The notes under the pieces were generated by a model. The model did not search any database. It saw only the letters and a list, made by a program, of their open reading frames with translations, and was not told the DNA's origin. DNA of 60,000 nt from Takakia lepidozioides (taxonomy: Eukaryota > Streptophyta > Takakiopsida > Takakiales > Takakiaceae): contig CM060732.1 in NCBI GenBank assembly GCA_030704615.1, forward strand, positions 39,849,053-39,909,052. Reading direction: 5' to 3'. Position 1 is the stretch's first letter; every line of letters starts with the position of its first letter. Below, piece after piece: positions 21,101 to 34,019 of this stretch. The position numbers and the translations under genes were made by a program.

Positions 21101-24100
21101 CCACTAGATCAACTCCACTAGTGCCTGGGCTTCGTGTACACCCTCCAAGATGCTCAATGCAATGCTCCTACAATACTTTTGGTGTGCTTCCTTTAGGGAC
21201 CAGTTGTTTTTACTTCAAAGTGCAAACTATGAGCAAAAGCACAAATCAAAATCTTTATAGGATTGGATGCCTACTTCTTCCGTAGCTTGCTTAAGAAGAA
21301 TGTGGCAAAGGGTATGTCCACTAAAATTCCTTCAAACATGGCCTGCACATACAAAAGTAGCATCATGCCACCACAGCTGAAAGTCAAATGAATTGGGCAT
21401 ACACATCAGAATAGCTCAATTTCTAGCTTTCAATGCTGTTATTTCACAGAAACTGTTGTTTCTGGAGGCTGGTCAGTCAGTGTGCTATATTTTTGTTCTG
21501 ATAGTTTGTTTTGAGCCTTCGCTGCTTGTTTTTTTCGGTGTTTCTGACTTATGAGGTGTTGTAGGGAGAGATTTCGTAATCAAGTTTGATCTGGGGTCTT
21601 CGCCTTCAAAGAAAGAGAAGAGAGAAAGAAAGACACTTTATAACGCCAATGGGAAGCTGATTGGACAAAAGAAAGCAGGATACAAGGAATACTTCAAAGT
21701 CAAGAGATTATCTATGGTGACATGCCTTGTGTAGAATGAAGCCAAGCATTTCTGGTCCTTATTATGAAAGACCTCAGCAAGCGATCCTATCTTGGAATAG
21801 ACTATACTATTGACATGGATCTCATAGTAGACAGGGCAGTAAATGCTCTTCAGTCTCAATCTCTCGTGAACATCTCTAGTGCAAGCAGGGGACAAGCGGT
21901 CAGCATGCTATAGGTTGTCCCATCTACCAGTCTCTATCTGTAGGCTGGTCAAGGCTTATCAAAGCAAGTCAGAGTGAGCCCCTCACAAATGTAGTTTCTG
22001 GTCCCTTCTGTTCCGCCCAAACTGGGCACGGGGTCTATGGCCACAAGGCTACGGCAACAAAGTCTTATGAGTACATCTATCTGTAGGCTGGGTGAGCCCA
22101 CCCTGAACCTCCCATCCCCATAGAAGAGCTGGAGATAGAGCTGCAAACAAGTAATTGAGCTGTAAGATTCTATCATCACATAGGACTAGGAAGGTGTCAT
22201 GGTAGAACTGCAGCTTTGTTGTAAGCTTCTCTGGTTTCCAGGTCCGCGGAACATCGACTCCTGTCTAGTAAGATTGTTGGGGTCATGCCAAGAGAAAATT
22301 CCAGTGTTCTGGATTTGTGGCAGTAGAGATGCAACAGAAAGGTCGTCCTTCAAGAGACCCGAGCATACCAACAGGTCTTCAAACCAGCTGCTTTGAGTCT
22401 CGTAGAGGTTGAGGGCATGGACATGAAACCATTTGAGGTGGTAGATGCCAGCCTTGTCAAGAAGATTGTTAGTCGAAATAGGGCTTCAGGTTTGGGTGGT
22501 AGAATCTTAGATGGTGTTGTACATCATGAAGGAAACATGCCTGTAGGAGTTCCAGATTTTCTCCCAACAGGAACAGGGATCCAGTGGCCCAGAACTCAAA
22601 AAGAAAAGATAGCTTCCAGGGTATCTCAAGGTGAGAGATTGTACTCATAAGACATTTGCCGTAGCCTTGTGGCCATTGACCCCGCGCCCAGTTTGAGCGG
22701 GAATCTCAAGGTGAGAGAATGTAATCGTAAGACGTTTGCCGTAGGATTGTGCTGTGCAGCTTACCTGCATCCAGCACCTTGTCTTCTAGACACGAGAGAA
22801 GGGAGATTGAAACTGAAGAACAGTTCTTTCGCTGGCCTCTGTACTATAAGATCAGGGGGAGATACTTTTGCCTAGTCTGAGATAGCCAATCCCTTACAGA
22901 GGCGTTCCAGTATGAGAATCAGAAATGCTTGGCAGTATATCTGTATGAGGCGTTACATGTTAGATAATCCCTTGATGAATATCTCTTGTTGAGCTGCTTG
23001 TGGAGGGCCCACTCTCTTTCTTTTATCCTGCTTTCTCTTGGCCCATGAGCTTTTTAAGCTTTCCAAGGACGTTACGCAGTGTCTTTCTTTCTTCCTCTCT
23101 CACCTTCAGATCATTTATATCACAGTAAGTCCCACTACTGGAGTGAGCCACTCACAACGGTAGGGTCTGTTCTCTTTTGTTCTGCCCAAACTGGGCATGA
23201 GTGCTCCCCTCCCCATAGAATAAAGAAATTAATCAGTAGAAACAAATTAGGAAAAAAAAGAACACATGTTGGTAATGGGGCAGATTGTGTTGCATACCTT
23301 GCCAAGAACTTTGCCAAGAAATTCAAAATAGTGAAGATGCTCATCATGGACCATATGTGAGGCCGGATTAGGATAAAGAAGGTGATCAGTTGTTTCCTGC
23401 CAATGAACAAAGTGTAAATATACAACTAAGTACTTTATTTCAACCATTGAAAATATCAGAGAAAAGGAAGAATATGTACTACAACCAGGACTCGGTTTAT
23501 GTCTGTGGTGGAAGTCAAATCTATCATACTGGTTGCATGTTTTCTAAGACTTGCGCTTAAGAAGGTCTGCAATGTTGAATGGAGAGCTTTTTCGGTCACT
23601 CTGTCCTCAGAAGGTAAGAGATCCTGACACGTTCGGCATTGAGTGTTGGATTGTATCTTACAATTCGAGGAGGCTATCCGTTTGGTTGAGATTGCTCTGT
23701 GTTATTCTTCAGGTCTACCCTTGACGAGAAGTTAATTAGGCGTCCAATCTTGAATGGAGATGAAATCAAAAGGGCATATAAATCCAAAAGAGGAAGCTTG
23801 CAAGCTACTATCCACTACTCCAATGCATATAATGTCTCATGCTCCACCTTCTTCGGCACTTGTCAAAATGGCCTATCTTTGTGTCACATGGTAACCAAAC
23901 AGCTTGAATAGTTTCATGAACTATTTTATTACAAATCATAAACAGTTTTCTAAAACCTGCCGTCAGGCTATGCTTGAATGCTCCCTTGTTAATCTTAATT
24001 CTGACAGGCCCATCCATCCAAAGTTCCAGTCTTCCCCCTTCAATGATACTACAAAATGATATATGAGAGGTACCTTAAACAGGCCGTACTGTATATCAAA

Positions 24101-27100
24101 GGCGGCTTTCGTTATGTTCTCCATGAAATCCTTAAATATGCCTCCTCCATCAACACCTGCTTCCTCTACTCCCAGCTCATTGACAAAAGTGACTTGAATC
24201 TGACAAAAGACAACACCCTTGATAGTCAGTTCTTCTGAAACTTGCCCCTCTGTTGGTAAAGTCAGTTCTGCTTCAATCACATTCCACTCATTCCTGACGA
24301 CAATGTCACATTCAATACATAAACTCGAAGTAACTAGACATAGTAAAGGGGCTTACCGTGCCCCTCAGAGCCTCTTCCGGAAGTGTGTTGAGCTGGGCGA
24401 ATGCATCCTCCGTGATTCGATCTCTGCGGATCTTCACTTTTACTCTTGCAAAGGGAGGGTGTAGGCCGTCTTGCTGCCTCGCAGATGCCAGCTGTGACTG
24501 AAATTACACAACATATATTATTTGACCTCATCTCATGCTATGCATCCCGTCCTGCTTTCCCTTTTCTTTGGAAAAAGACTAATCAGACCCTGCTTGTAAT
24601 TGCCCTTCACCATTTTATATCAGACAGGGTAGAGAGAGCAGAGGAGCCTCACCGTGTAGATACGCACTCTATCTGTAAATGGAACAAGAAAAGGTGCTTG
24701 TCGAAGTAAATCTCGTGCCCTTGTGTGTTCTCCTTCAGCCTGCAATCAAGAAACCATCCAAATAAGTGGGCATAGAGTTCACACACCAAGAGATTTCTGA
24801 AAAGCCACAGTAGCCAAACATGCTAGCAAAAAGATAACCAGGGGACACCGGAAGAGCTATAAGTTGACAGCTCAAGACCTGTAATTCGTTCCCTACTTTG
24901 CTGCTTTCCACACAATTAACAAACACTGAGAACTGTAGAGACATATGGTGTTAGTTGAAGTGGTTGAGCACATCTGAAAATACCTTCACCAAACGCTGAC
25001 CAGAAAAAACACTTTTGTTGGGTAGGTAAATGACATATCCAACACAACCTTGACCAATACTGAGAGTTAGGAAAAATCCCAAAAATCAGCCAGCTGTGAA
25101 ATCTCATGAATTACAGACCTGGGCAAAGAAATTATCATCCACAGCTTCTCGTGCATGAAAATCTTGGGGTGATGTGAATTGCCGCCTGCTGTTGCGGTCA
25201 TGCAACTGCAAGAAGGATGAAATTAGGCTTACTACCCAAAAACTCCGTATACCCACTTCCCCTAGATTCTCATGATTGGCCGAGCAATGTCTGGCTGCTT
25301 TATACACTACACTTGCATAACACTGTGCTGGGAAGAAATAGTGAAGGGTGCCAGAATGAACCCAGAGTGAGATTGTCCCATAGAACATTAGGGCAACCTG
25401 ATACTGCTTGCAATCAAGGATAAGAAACTATATGGCCAGTGCTAGGACAGACCACAATCCACGTAGCATACACTTCCTTCACAAAATACGAGCATGTTCC
25501 AAAATGAATGCCTAGTACTTGAAGCTCCTATCTACAAATCATCGGCTGTTTTCATCATACTCCCAAGCTCATCTCCTCACTTTACCCACAGAAAAGGGTC
25601 TCACATCGATAGAAGGTTTGCATATATCAGCCTTCTTTCCTCCAAATTTTAGCACTACCGAACATTTTGCAACAGAGAGTGTAAAGCATGAGAGCACAAA
25701 CCTCTGCTAAGAGCCGGGCTGCAACATTGCTGACATGCTCTCGAAACGGCTGGGAGGAGAAAATCCGACGTGAAGATGAGACTACTTGACCAGGCTTCTG
25801 TGCAGGGCTAGTAGACGATTTGGAGGTTAAGACCCAGAGTAGCTGCCACAGGGCCTGCACAAACACATGCAAAAGATCTTGGAACTGTAATAAGCTGTAA
25901 AACCATTTCTCACTCTTTAGCTGTTACCTTACCATGACAATGGAGTAAAACCCCTGAATTGCATGTAACTGCGAAAGAGAGATACAACATGGGACCCAAA
26001 CAAAGACACTTTTCTCTCTTTCCCTTTTCCTTGTCTTGCAAAGAAAACTGGAAACAGACTCACAAAACTCAAAAAACAGCACTAAACATTCTCTAGATCC
26101 TTTCTTTATGGGGAGAGAAGAGGGTATTGGTCTACTCCTGATTGACAACTCATTGTTGCACAGAGTAGCAAATTCTGAAAAACACAGTCCTACCGCTAGG
26201 CATTGTTAGTAAATAAGATTGGACATTGCTACCTGGCAGGCAAATACCTCTTTCAAGACGATGACCAACTGTACAAGATCATCAAGAGGAAGTGGCCGCT
26301 GCTGCTCGTAAAATTCCTCATTGTCAACGCTCATTAGCAAATAGCTGGCCTCCACACATCCAATCCATCCCCCATTTAAACTCAAAGATGCACAGCAGAG
26401 ATTACAAACCGAACTCCACCCTCTGAAACACTCCATGGAGGGAACCTAAGCTTCCAAGTAAGAGACCAAAACAAAGGAGTTTAACTAAACACGTGCGCTG
26501 CAAAAAACCATATGCCCTTTGTCCTTGCTTCCTTTCGAACCCAACTAACCAGAAAGGGATAGTAGCTCTCCAAGAGCTTGGTATCAAGAAGCTCAATCAA
26601 GCTTGTAGGATAGCAACTGATTCTTTTGGTCCTTGTACTTATAGTATGCTTGAATTCTGCAATCTAAGTAAATGTTGCATTTTGCATTTATTCTTGTGAT
26701 TTAATTAGGAGTCCCTCCAAGTATGGAGTGGGCAAAGGCTTAGCACTCACTATATAGAATCCCCACTTCTGCTTCTATCCGTGATTTCATCGAGTCCTTC
26801 CATATGTCTGTTTCAGATGCAATTTCTAATTAGTATTATAGCATCTAGGGACACACTCAGCCAAAAAATCTCTCAAGTTTAGTCTGGTTTACGTGTCTCT
26901 GGTAACACAGCTAGTATTACAGCAAACTCAATGTCTTCTCATCTGTTTACGTAGTCTTCATTTGTTTACTGTAAGAACTTGACCAAGTTCTTCGAGGAAC
27001 CAATGACATTCAGAAACATGAAGCCTAAGTTTTCTAGCTCTCTAAAATAGTGGATGTTCCCTCTTAGGAAAAACTGGGAAGCCCTATCAATTATCTGTTC

Positions 27101-30100
27101 AGCCACTCCACCATGCTTGGATGCATGGCAGACAAACACATGGGAACTCAGCCATGTGACCAAGGGGCAAGAGAAATTCACACCTAAGTTCTACCAATGC
27201 TATTTTCCATTTACCTGTGATAATTTTCCTTGATGAGATTCATGCACCCACTAAGCAAACCAGCACATATGTCTAACAGATAACTGCCAATTGGACCTGG
27301 AGGCTCTACCTGTATGCCTTCGTCAAGGATTTGAAAAAGGAAAGACACGGATATGAATTGTTTCTGTCAATATAGAGCTTCTTCTTTGGTGATCTTTCAT
27401 CATGAAAGAGAATAATTAATTGGGTAAAAATGTGCCCTTAGTACCATTTCGAAATACGGTACACTTTTCAGCTGCCCTCTCGACTCTGCACTTCTTTGCA
27501 GAAGCTTCTTGCAACATGGACATGCACTCAATGGTCAGTCACATGATGTTGAATGCAAGCGATTGTCTCACCTGTACACAGGGCAAAAGACAGACAGGGG
27601 TAGCATCCATCCGAGCAGCTCAGCTGGCAACTGCGTTTCAGTGAAACTCCTTCCCACAAGCTCAATGGAAGGCCAAGACTGGTACAATTGGCATCGCTTC
27701 ATGTATGGCCACAGCTGTGGTACAAGCTGGGCAGCGTATGCCAAGCCCGTGATGACAACTGCGGTAGGCAGAATCATCGAAGTAGCATACAAAAATGCAC
27801 AAGTTGCCCCAACTGCTGCTGCCTCAGCCTCTGTTGGGGGTTCGGTCGATGTGCTCCCGGAGAATGTAACCCTGACCTAAGGGAAAAATCAAGTAACCCA
27901 CCAAAATCCTTAATACTACTGACTATTGAGTCACTTATCTGCCCATCTCACAATAGCAGCTCTCTCGAGCCCGAGCTAAGAGGTGCTGCCCAGGCCAGAG
28001 ATCTATCCCCCACTCAAATTCTTCATTATCTCAATGGCAAACCTCCTAAAGAAGTCAGTGGAGGAGGTGAGGAAGAAGCTCAAAAAGGCCAGACAGGAAT
28101 TGTTGCTCAAAAAGTGAAGGAGCATGGTCCAGATTCCTAGCTAAGATGACAGGGAGCATATTCCATGAGTTCATCAGTTCAGCTCTCTCTCTCTCTCTCT
28201 GCCTTCCACACTACTGGAGTGAGCCCCTTACACAGATGGTGCTTATTCCATATGTTTCTGTCCCAACTGGGCACGGGGTCTATGGCTACGGCAAAAAAAG
28301 TCTTATGAGTACATTCTCTCTGGCTTCCACTGGGGATCTCTTCTTCCGCTTCTTTCCCTTCGTAAGCACTCTGAACTTCAAGAACCCCTTTTCAACAAGG
28401 TGCAAAGAAGGCATACCAGATGCTTCAGCAACTCATAATTGGTAGCATGGAGAAGCTGTTGCTCCAATGCAGGCTCTGGAACTATTGTCCTTCCAGTCCC
28501 ATCAATTTCCATCTCATCTTCACCATCTACACATGCCAATATGGACAGGATCAGACCTTGTGCAATTAGAGGCCACTGCAGAGGTTGGTTACACGTGCAA
28601 GCACAGAATTTTCTAAACCTCATGTAAGCTTTGGGATACAGGAAACAACCCTCGTCCATGGTCTTCACAGATTTCAAAAAGGAAGGCGGAAGCTCCTCCA
28701 TCAAATATCTAGCAACCACTGCAAATTCTGTTGCCTGTAATTACAAGGAAAAAACATGACAACTGTCACCACAAGCATTTCAGCAGCAAGGCACTGCTCA
28801 TTGGCATAAATAAATCTCACTTTTTCTTTCTCTCCTTTCCTTTCTTTTTGTCCCTGTGGACATTACAAAGTTTCTTTCTTTCGTTTCTTTCCTCTCGCGC
28901 TTCTCCCACATAAAGTCCTCTTTAATAGACTTTACAGGCTTCTTGTGGACCTTACGATGTTTCTTTCTTTCTTTCTTTCTTTCTTTTCTTTTTGATATAA
29001 AGTACCTGTTTGAATATGTTATAAAGTACCATTTCATTTCCTTTTGTTCTGTCTCCAGCAAGCAAGTGTAAAAAGTGCATCCCTTTCTGTGGTTTTACAG
29101 TGTTGCTCTACTTGTCCCATTGGCCCTCAGAGCCCCAAGTCGACTTTGTACAGTTTCTTTCTTCCTCCTCCTTCAGCCCAAAATGGAATGCAGACCAAGA
29201 CGACTAGCAAAAGTAGAGGATAGAGGATTTTACCAGCTGTAAGGTGCAGTCTACTCGGGAGAGACCTGACCCTGCCACATCTACAAGGTTGCCAAGGAGA
29301 CAAATATCCGAGGGAAGTCCTGGTGCAATATCTGGAGGTAGTGAGCACAGGAACCCCGGCAAAGATGATGCTATTTGGTGAATAGAGTGCGCCCATAGAC
29401 CCTCATTCACACACACCTGACACACCCAAATGTCCCAAGAAAATAAATGGAAGGAAAGATTTCCCAGGGAAGACTTCCAACAACTAGCATATATGGAAGT
29501 AGAAGTTCATGCACAGTACACATACATATTCTATTTTTCTCTCTCTCCATGGGCCTTCTCTGGTGTAATAATTCCTTCTTATTCTTCTTCTCCCACTCGT
29601 GGGGTCTATGTCCACAAGGCTATGGCAAACATGTCTCACCTACAGTACTATATTTGGAATGTGAAAAATAGGGACGTTGATAGTTCGAAACCTACGCAGA
29701 CAAGTATGCTGCCATTTTCTCTCATGGACCATTCTCGCTAATGCTCTTTTCTTGTTCTACCAGTTTTCTAGTTTGTTTTGGTCAGAGGAGCCCTTCAGGC
29801 TTCTAGTCAGCATTAAAATGTCGTTCTCAAAGATGTCAAATGCATATACGTATAATGCTACATCTTGGTCTAAACCACTGCCACATATAGATGCTAAAAT
29901 AGGTGGAACGAGGGTAACAAATGGGTCAAATGCACTTAACAAATTCAAGCAGATAGAAGAGCCTCGTACCTGCTTAAACATGGGAAAGCACTGCCAAAGC
30001 AATGGGATGGATAGTATCTGAGATGGAAAGCTCCATTGTGGTAGGACTGTAGTCCCAGCCTGCAATCTTTGGATGTATTTTTTGGCCAAACTGCACACTG

Positions 30101-33100
30101 CATGCTCCAAGAAGCTCTTCACCCCTGTTGTAGCTCCTCTATCTTGTGGTTGCTACCCACAGCAAAAAAGCAGAGAAACAAATTGGTGAGTTTGAGGGCC
30201 ATACAGTCCACTACTTCAAGGCATCCTTTTGCTCAAATGTTGGGGTTTGTGCAAAACGTGTACTGCAAATTATAAACATGAAGACTAAGGCAAACTCTGT
30301 TGAAATGATTATCTTCTTTTCTCCTTGCAGAGGAACTGTTTTGCATGTTTGTGTGTACTCATTAATTGTGTACAGTAAAGTCTGAGCAGTTTTGCATCCC
30401 TCCCCATTTCCTGCCGGAACTTCCAAAGGGAAAAATTGATTCAATTGTGATGGCATTTTGTAAGGTAATGAAGTGAGGCAAAATATGGTAGCGCAAAATA
30501 AGCTAAATAATTACCACTGTAACAAGAATGCCACGGACGAAATAGAAAAATTTGTTCCGGAGGAGATGGTCCATAATGGAGCCTGCCCTGGGATTGTCAT
30601 TCCCTGTCAAGGTCAGTAGAGTTTCCAGTAAAACTGTAGCTGAATCGCTTGCTGTCGTTGGCGAATGGGCAGGCCTTAACAGCTCTGATTTCAGGGTTGC
30701 ACTACACACGCACAGAGATACGCACAAGAGTGGGACACTGACAGAGTATCACTTGGATTTCTCAAGAAGCTTTAAAATTTAAGTCTCAACAATTATATGG
30801 CAACATGGTCTTCATAGAGCAATAAGGGTGCAACTCCTATCTATCACCATTGTCATGCTAACCACACATATGTGAACACGCGAAAGTGACAAAAATATTC
30901 AACACTACTTGTGCACTAGCCAGTGATGGGACTTTAATAGCTGCAATGTCTTGCACAGGATGGTGCCCAATAGTGGTTAGCAAATCAGAGACAAACACAG
31001 CCTACCACTGGCTCATCACACTTACTGCATCAAGGCTAAGAGGTTCACAGCCTCAGCACCCAACAGTTTTCTGCTGTTGTTTTCCTGCAAAAAGTAGATG
31101 CCAACTTGCCCCACTAAAGGACAAAAAGGTGTACTTAATGGATACAGAGATTTATCTGATGTATAGGTTAACAAGAAAACAGTACTCACCAATTATGATA
31201 AAGGGCATCAACACACATGCATGCAAGACGCTTCAGCCTGTACTCTGCAACGCACCAGTCTGGAGCTTTGCCATCTTCAGTGAATAGGGCCTCTATGCTA
31301 GCTGCACAACAAAATTGCCATTAGGGTAGTCATCTCTGGCTTTCTCACCCTCACACCTAAGGCTAGCCTCACAACGCAAATACCTTATGAAAGCTTGCTA
31401 CTCAACAACATTAGGACAAGGCTGAGTACAACCTATATCTCGGCAAAAAAAGCCACACTGAAACTGTTCACATACTCACTCAAGAATCACTGACAAGCCA
31501 TTGGCAAAGGCATGGGAAGGGTGAGAGCAAGGACAGGAATAGACTAGGGAAAATGACTAGTTTGTAATACAACTTGCATGTTTAATACCATATGCTTGCC
31601 ACAGTGATCCCACATGCGAGAGGGAAAGAGAAGAAAAATAGATCCCCATCTCCGAACCCACGACTAACAGTAGCTTTCAAAGCAAAGCAATTAATTTTGC
31701 CTCTCTTCCAAGCACAAGTACATGTCAAAGGATGCCTCTTACTTTTCTGTCTCAGACACTCATGGAGAAGGCGACAAGCTCCCACAAGACGTCGAACATC
31801 CCCAGTGTTACTTGCACGAAAGAAAAAAAACAGTTGTGGGAGGTACTTCGAAGACGGATTGAATGCCTTTCTGCACACATCATCCAAAACCCTCATATTC
31901 TGCACAATAAGCACATGGTCCTAACCACGGCAAACCAAGCCGAAAGAGACAAAGAGGTTTGATACGGATTTTATCCTACCTGCATTTGAGAATATTCAGT
32001 CAAGAAAAGGCTGAGAAATTTGACCTGTCTGCCTTCTCACCAAATTCACCATAGACTGCACAAAACTCCCGTCGGATGACAGGCCGTTCTGCGGCAACTG
32101 CCTTTCTTCCTCTTACAAATTTCTGTACAATTACAAGAGTAAGTCATAATGTCAATATATCCAGTTGGCAGAAGCTCCAGACTCTCATCCTTTCTCTCCC
32201 AACATATGGACGACATTTGCGAAGCATGTTAGGGCTGGAGTCAATTCATATGTTCCCTGTGCTAAATGGACTCTTATTCAGTTCTAACCTAATTGCCAAT
32301 GTCTGTACCAGTCAACCTTATGCTCTGTGGTCTAGCAGCACTGAGAGTTCAAATCAAACAATCCATTGTCATCAGTTTTCATCAACTGTACGCAACTGCA
32401 ATGGCAATTTCAGGTTGAGTGGGGTGACCCCTCACCACCACCTGTGGGAGGGGTAGCATCCAAGGAGAACTATGCCTTTAAAGGCACATCATAGCCACAG
32501 TACGTAGGGAATGGTCATTTGATAGTCATTATACCTATGCCTAGATAGAGCTGAAAAGTTGCAATCTCCTGCTGCCACCAATGTAAGACAAAGTACTGGA
32601 GGGCAAGGCTCACAGGAACCAGGGACACAGTTTAAGTTTGACAATTCATAGTTGCTGATTTCTTGTGAAGACGTAGACTGAGAGAATCAGATTGGTGGGG
32701 GGGGAGGAGAGGCAACAGTGAATACATGGTTCCACACATAGAACGTACTATACTCAATTTTCTGGGAGCAAACAATGTTAAAACAGGGGATGCCCCAACG
32801 GAAGGGCCTCTTATTCACTAACTATAGAACAGAGGCCAGTAATGCCAGTCAATTTAGTTTTTCAATTACAAAATCCAAGCCGCCATGTAGAAGCTGCAGG
32901 CGATTTTCATACCCCCGATGACGCAAGTGGAGCAAGATAGGTTGAAAAGTTTGCAAAGGTTGAAATAGCTTGCCGTATCATTGTGGAAATAGACCCTGTG
33001 CTCAGTCTGCGTGAGACGGAGAGGGAGAGAGAGAGAGCGGGGGGGGGAGAAAAGCCGAAATGACTAAAGACAGACCTGAATTTTCGTAGCACTTTGAGTT

Positions 33101-33234
33101 TGAGCACGAAATCTTTGCCGCTGCTCTCGATCAGCCCTGGTCTGCTCCACCAGTTTATTCCGATCTCTCTCCTTGTTGCTCCTTCCTCCGAGATCGACCT
33201 TCTTCTTGATAGTCGAATCCCCCGAGAAAAACAT
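18139..33234 (-). CDS. UPL6: HECT E3 ubiquitin-protein ligase, UPL6 type, 26 exons, intact
   Basis: Ligates ubiquitin to substrates through a Cys thioester. Start ATG is 33,234 ([20 protein letters not shown], the typical UPL6 N-terminus). Exons: 33076-33234, 32025-32122, 31743-31870, 31190-31301, 30515-30701, 29970-30152, 29234-29416, 28650-28734, 28417-28526, 27572-27876, 26248-26344, 25702-25854, 25119-25205, 24653-24739, 24357-24497, 24074-24199, 23298-23396, 21275-21342, 21011-21077, 20233-20403, 19684-19773, 19355-19435, 18990-19063, 18731-18802, 18459-18548, 18139-18205. All phases close, giving 1,039 residues, close to the Arabidopsis length. An IQ-like motif ([12 protein letters not shown]) spans exons 1-2. 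The HECT domain has [61 protein letters not shown] and the catalytic Cys1007 in [14 protein letters not shown] (codon 18493-18491). It ends AGAGFDLS. Introns, the longest about 1.95 kb, carry LINE-tail repeats. Confidence 0.95.
20730..20837. repeat. 54-bp tandem duplication in a UPL6 intron
   Basis: GATGTCAACGACATACATGA at 20,730 recurs as GATGTCGATGACATACATGA at 20,784, followed by the same TATTCAATTCCCCTCGACTG. Confidence 0.9.
21970..22085 (+). mobile_element. LINE 3'-tail copy in a UPL6 intron
   Basis: Matches the end of the LINE copies at 45 and 54 kb: GTGAGCCCCTCACAAATGTA, CCGCCCAAACTGGGCACGGG, GGCCACAAGGCTACGGCAAC and GTCTTATGAGTACATCTATC. Lacks LINE coding sequence, so it is a very short 5'-truncated copy or a SINE sharing that tail. 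Confidence 0.75.
22640..22745 (-). mobile_element. LINE 3'-tail copy, partly duplicated
   Basis: The plus strand reads GTACTCATAAGACATTTGCC, GTAGCCTTGTGGCCATTGAC, CCCGCGCCCAGTTTGAGCGG and then a second partial unit TGTAATCGTAAGACGTTTGC. It lies inverted with respect to the copy at 21.97 kb. Confidence 0.75.
23125..23215 (+). mobile_element. LINE 3'-tail fragment
   Basis: Contains CCCACTACTGGAGTGAGCCA and GTTCTGCCCAAACTGGGCAT, then diverges before the GGCCACAAGG block. Confidence 0.6.
28183..28330 (+). mobile_element. LINE 3'-tail copy preceded by a (TC)n tract
   Basis: A (TC)9-10 run ends near 28,201. It is followed by CACACTACTGGAGTGAGCCC, CCCAACTGGGCACGGGGTCT and GTCTTATGAGTACATTCTCT. It lies in the intron between exons 9 and 10 of the UPL6-type gene. 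Confidence 0.75.
28961..28990. repeat. (TTTC)n microsatellite
   Basis: Six to seven TTTC units within a pyrimidine-rich intron segment of the UPL6-type gene. Confidence 0.9.
29590..29645 (+). mobile_element. LINE 3'-tail fragment
   Basis: GGGGTCTATGTCCACAAGGC followed by TATGGCAAACATGTCTCACC matches the tail core. No upstream LINE part is visible. Confidence 0.55.
32955..33045 (-). mobile_element. Diverged LINE 3'-tail next to (GA)n
   Basis: GCTTGCCGTATCATTGTGGA and ATAGACCCTGTGCTCAGTCT resemble the tail in antisense. A (GA)n plus G9 tract at 33,013-33,052 sits at its 5' side. It is in intron 1 of the UPL6-type gene. Confidence 0.45.
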
Positions 33235-34019
33235 AACTACTGTCTTTTATCTGTCAACTTCTCGTGCTCCTTCTTGATGCTCCGCAGCCGCGCTCTAGTG
33301 TAACTTTATCGAAGTCCCGCAAAAAACATCACTGTGCCCGAATCCCTCGTGATTACATCTCTGATTCTTCCAATTCACAGAGGAAGCTGCATGCAACCAT
33401 CGGTCGGTGCACTACTCCTACCTCCGCTTTCTCCACTAATTGCACACCAAGAACAGCACACAAATGTCAATCCCCGCTGCTGCTTGCTTGATTGTGCACG
33501 ACACAGAGCACATGCTGCGATTTAGTTAAGGCAGCATCCACGACACCCTTCTGGACCCCTTCATGCTGTGCTTCACTTTCCAGAGCTCCACTGAGCAGAC
33601 TTCCACACCCACCCTGCCCGGCCCGCCCCTTCTTCCGCCACCACCGGCCAGACCCTCCATTTCCGAGGGTCCGCCCCACTATTCGAATAGAAAATCTAGA
33701 CCTAGATATTCACGAATATATATATATATATGTCCCATGGTCCCGCGGGGACGGGACATCCATGGGACATTCATAATTCTCGAAGTGTTTGTTATGTCTG
33801 AAGTCTGAACCAAGTGTGCGAGGCCCAGGTGGCGGGCAGCCCTGGTTGTTGGTGGATAGATGATGATGAAGGGGCTTGTATGCTTCTATCTATCATGAAT
33901 CTCTTCACAGGAACTGAGAGTGTGGCGAGCTGAAAGATTTGTGAGAGAAAGAATGAGTAGGTGGAGGATGTGAAGCGTGCGAAATAGCAAAGGAGTGCAG
34001 GTAGAATTTAGTTGCAGCC
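33235..34019. promoter_or_regulatory. Shared head-to-head upstream region of UPL6-type and TPR genes
   Basis: 785 bp separate the two divergent start codons and must hold both 5' untranslated regions and promoters. The segment contains an (AT)n run at about 33,716-33,730 followed by an exact 11-bp inverted repeat, ATGTCCCATGG at 33,730-33,740 and CCATGGGACAT at 33,760-33,770, around a GC-rich core with CCGCGG. A TATA function of the AT run is possible but not shown. Confidence 0.55.

Noticed and set aside
28527-28649. A 41-residue insertion in the UPL6-type protein
   Set aside because: The stretch is open in frame but has a GT start, a TGTGTAG end and no family similarity; splicing it out gives the expected acidic linker.
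31990-32030. Frameshift in UPL6 exon 2
   Set aside because: Reading past GACAG breaks the frame, but GACAG|GTCAAA is a donor and the next exon (A AAG GCA TTC) restores phase and family similarity.
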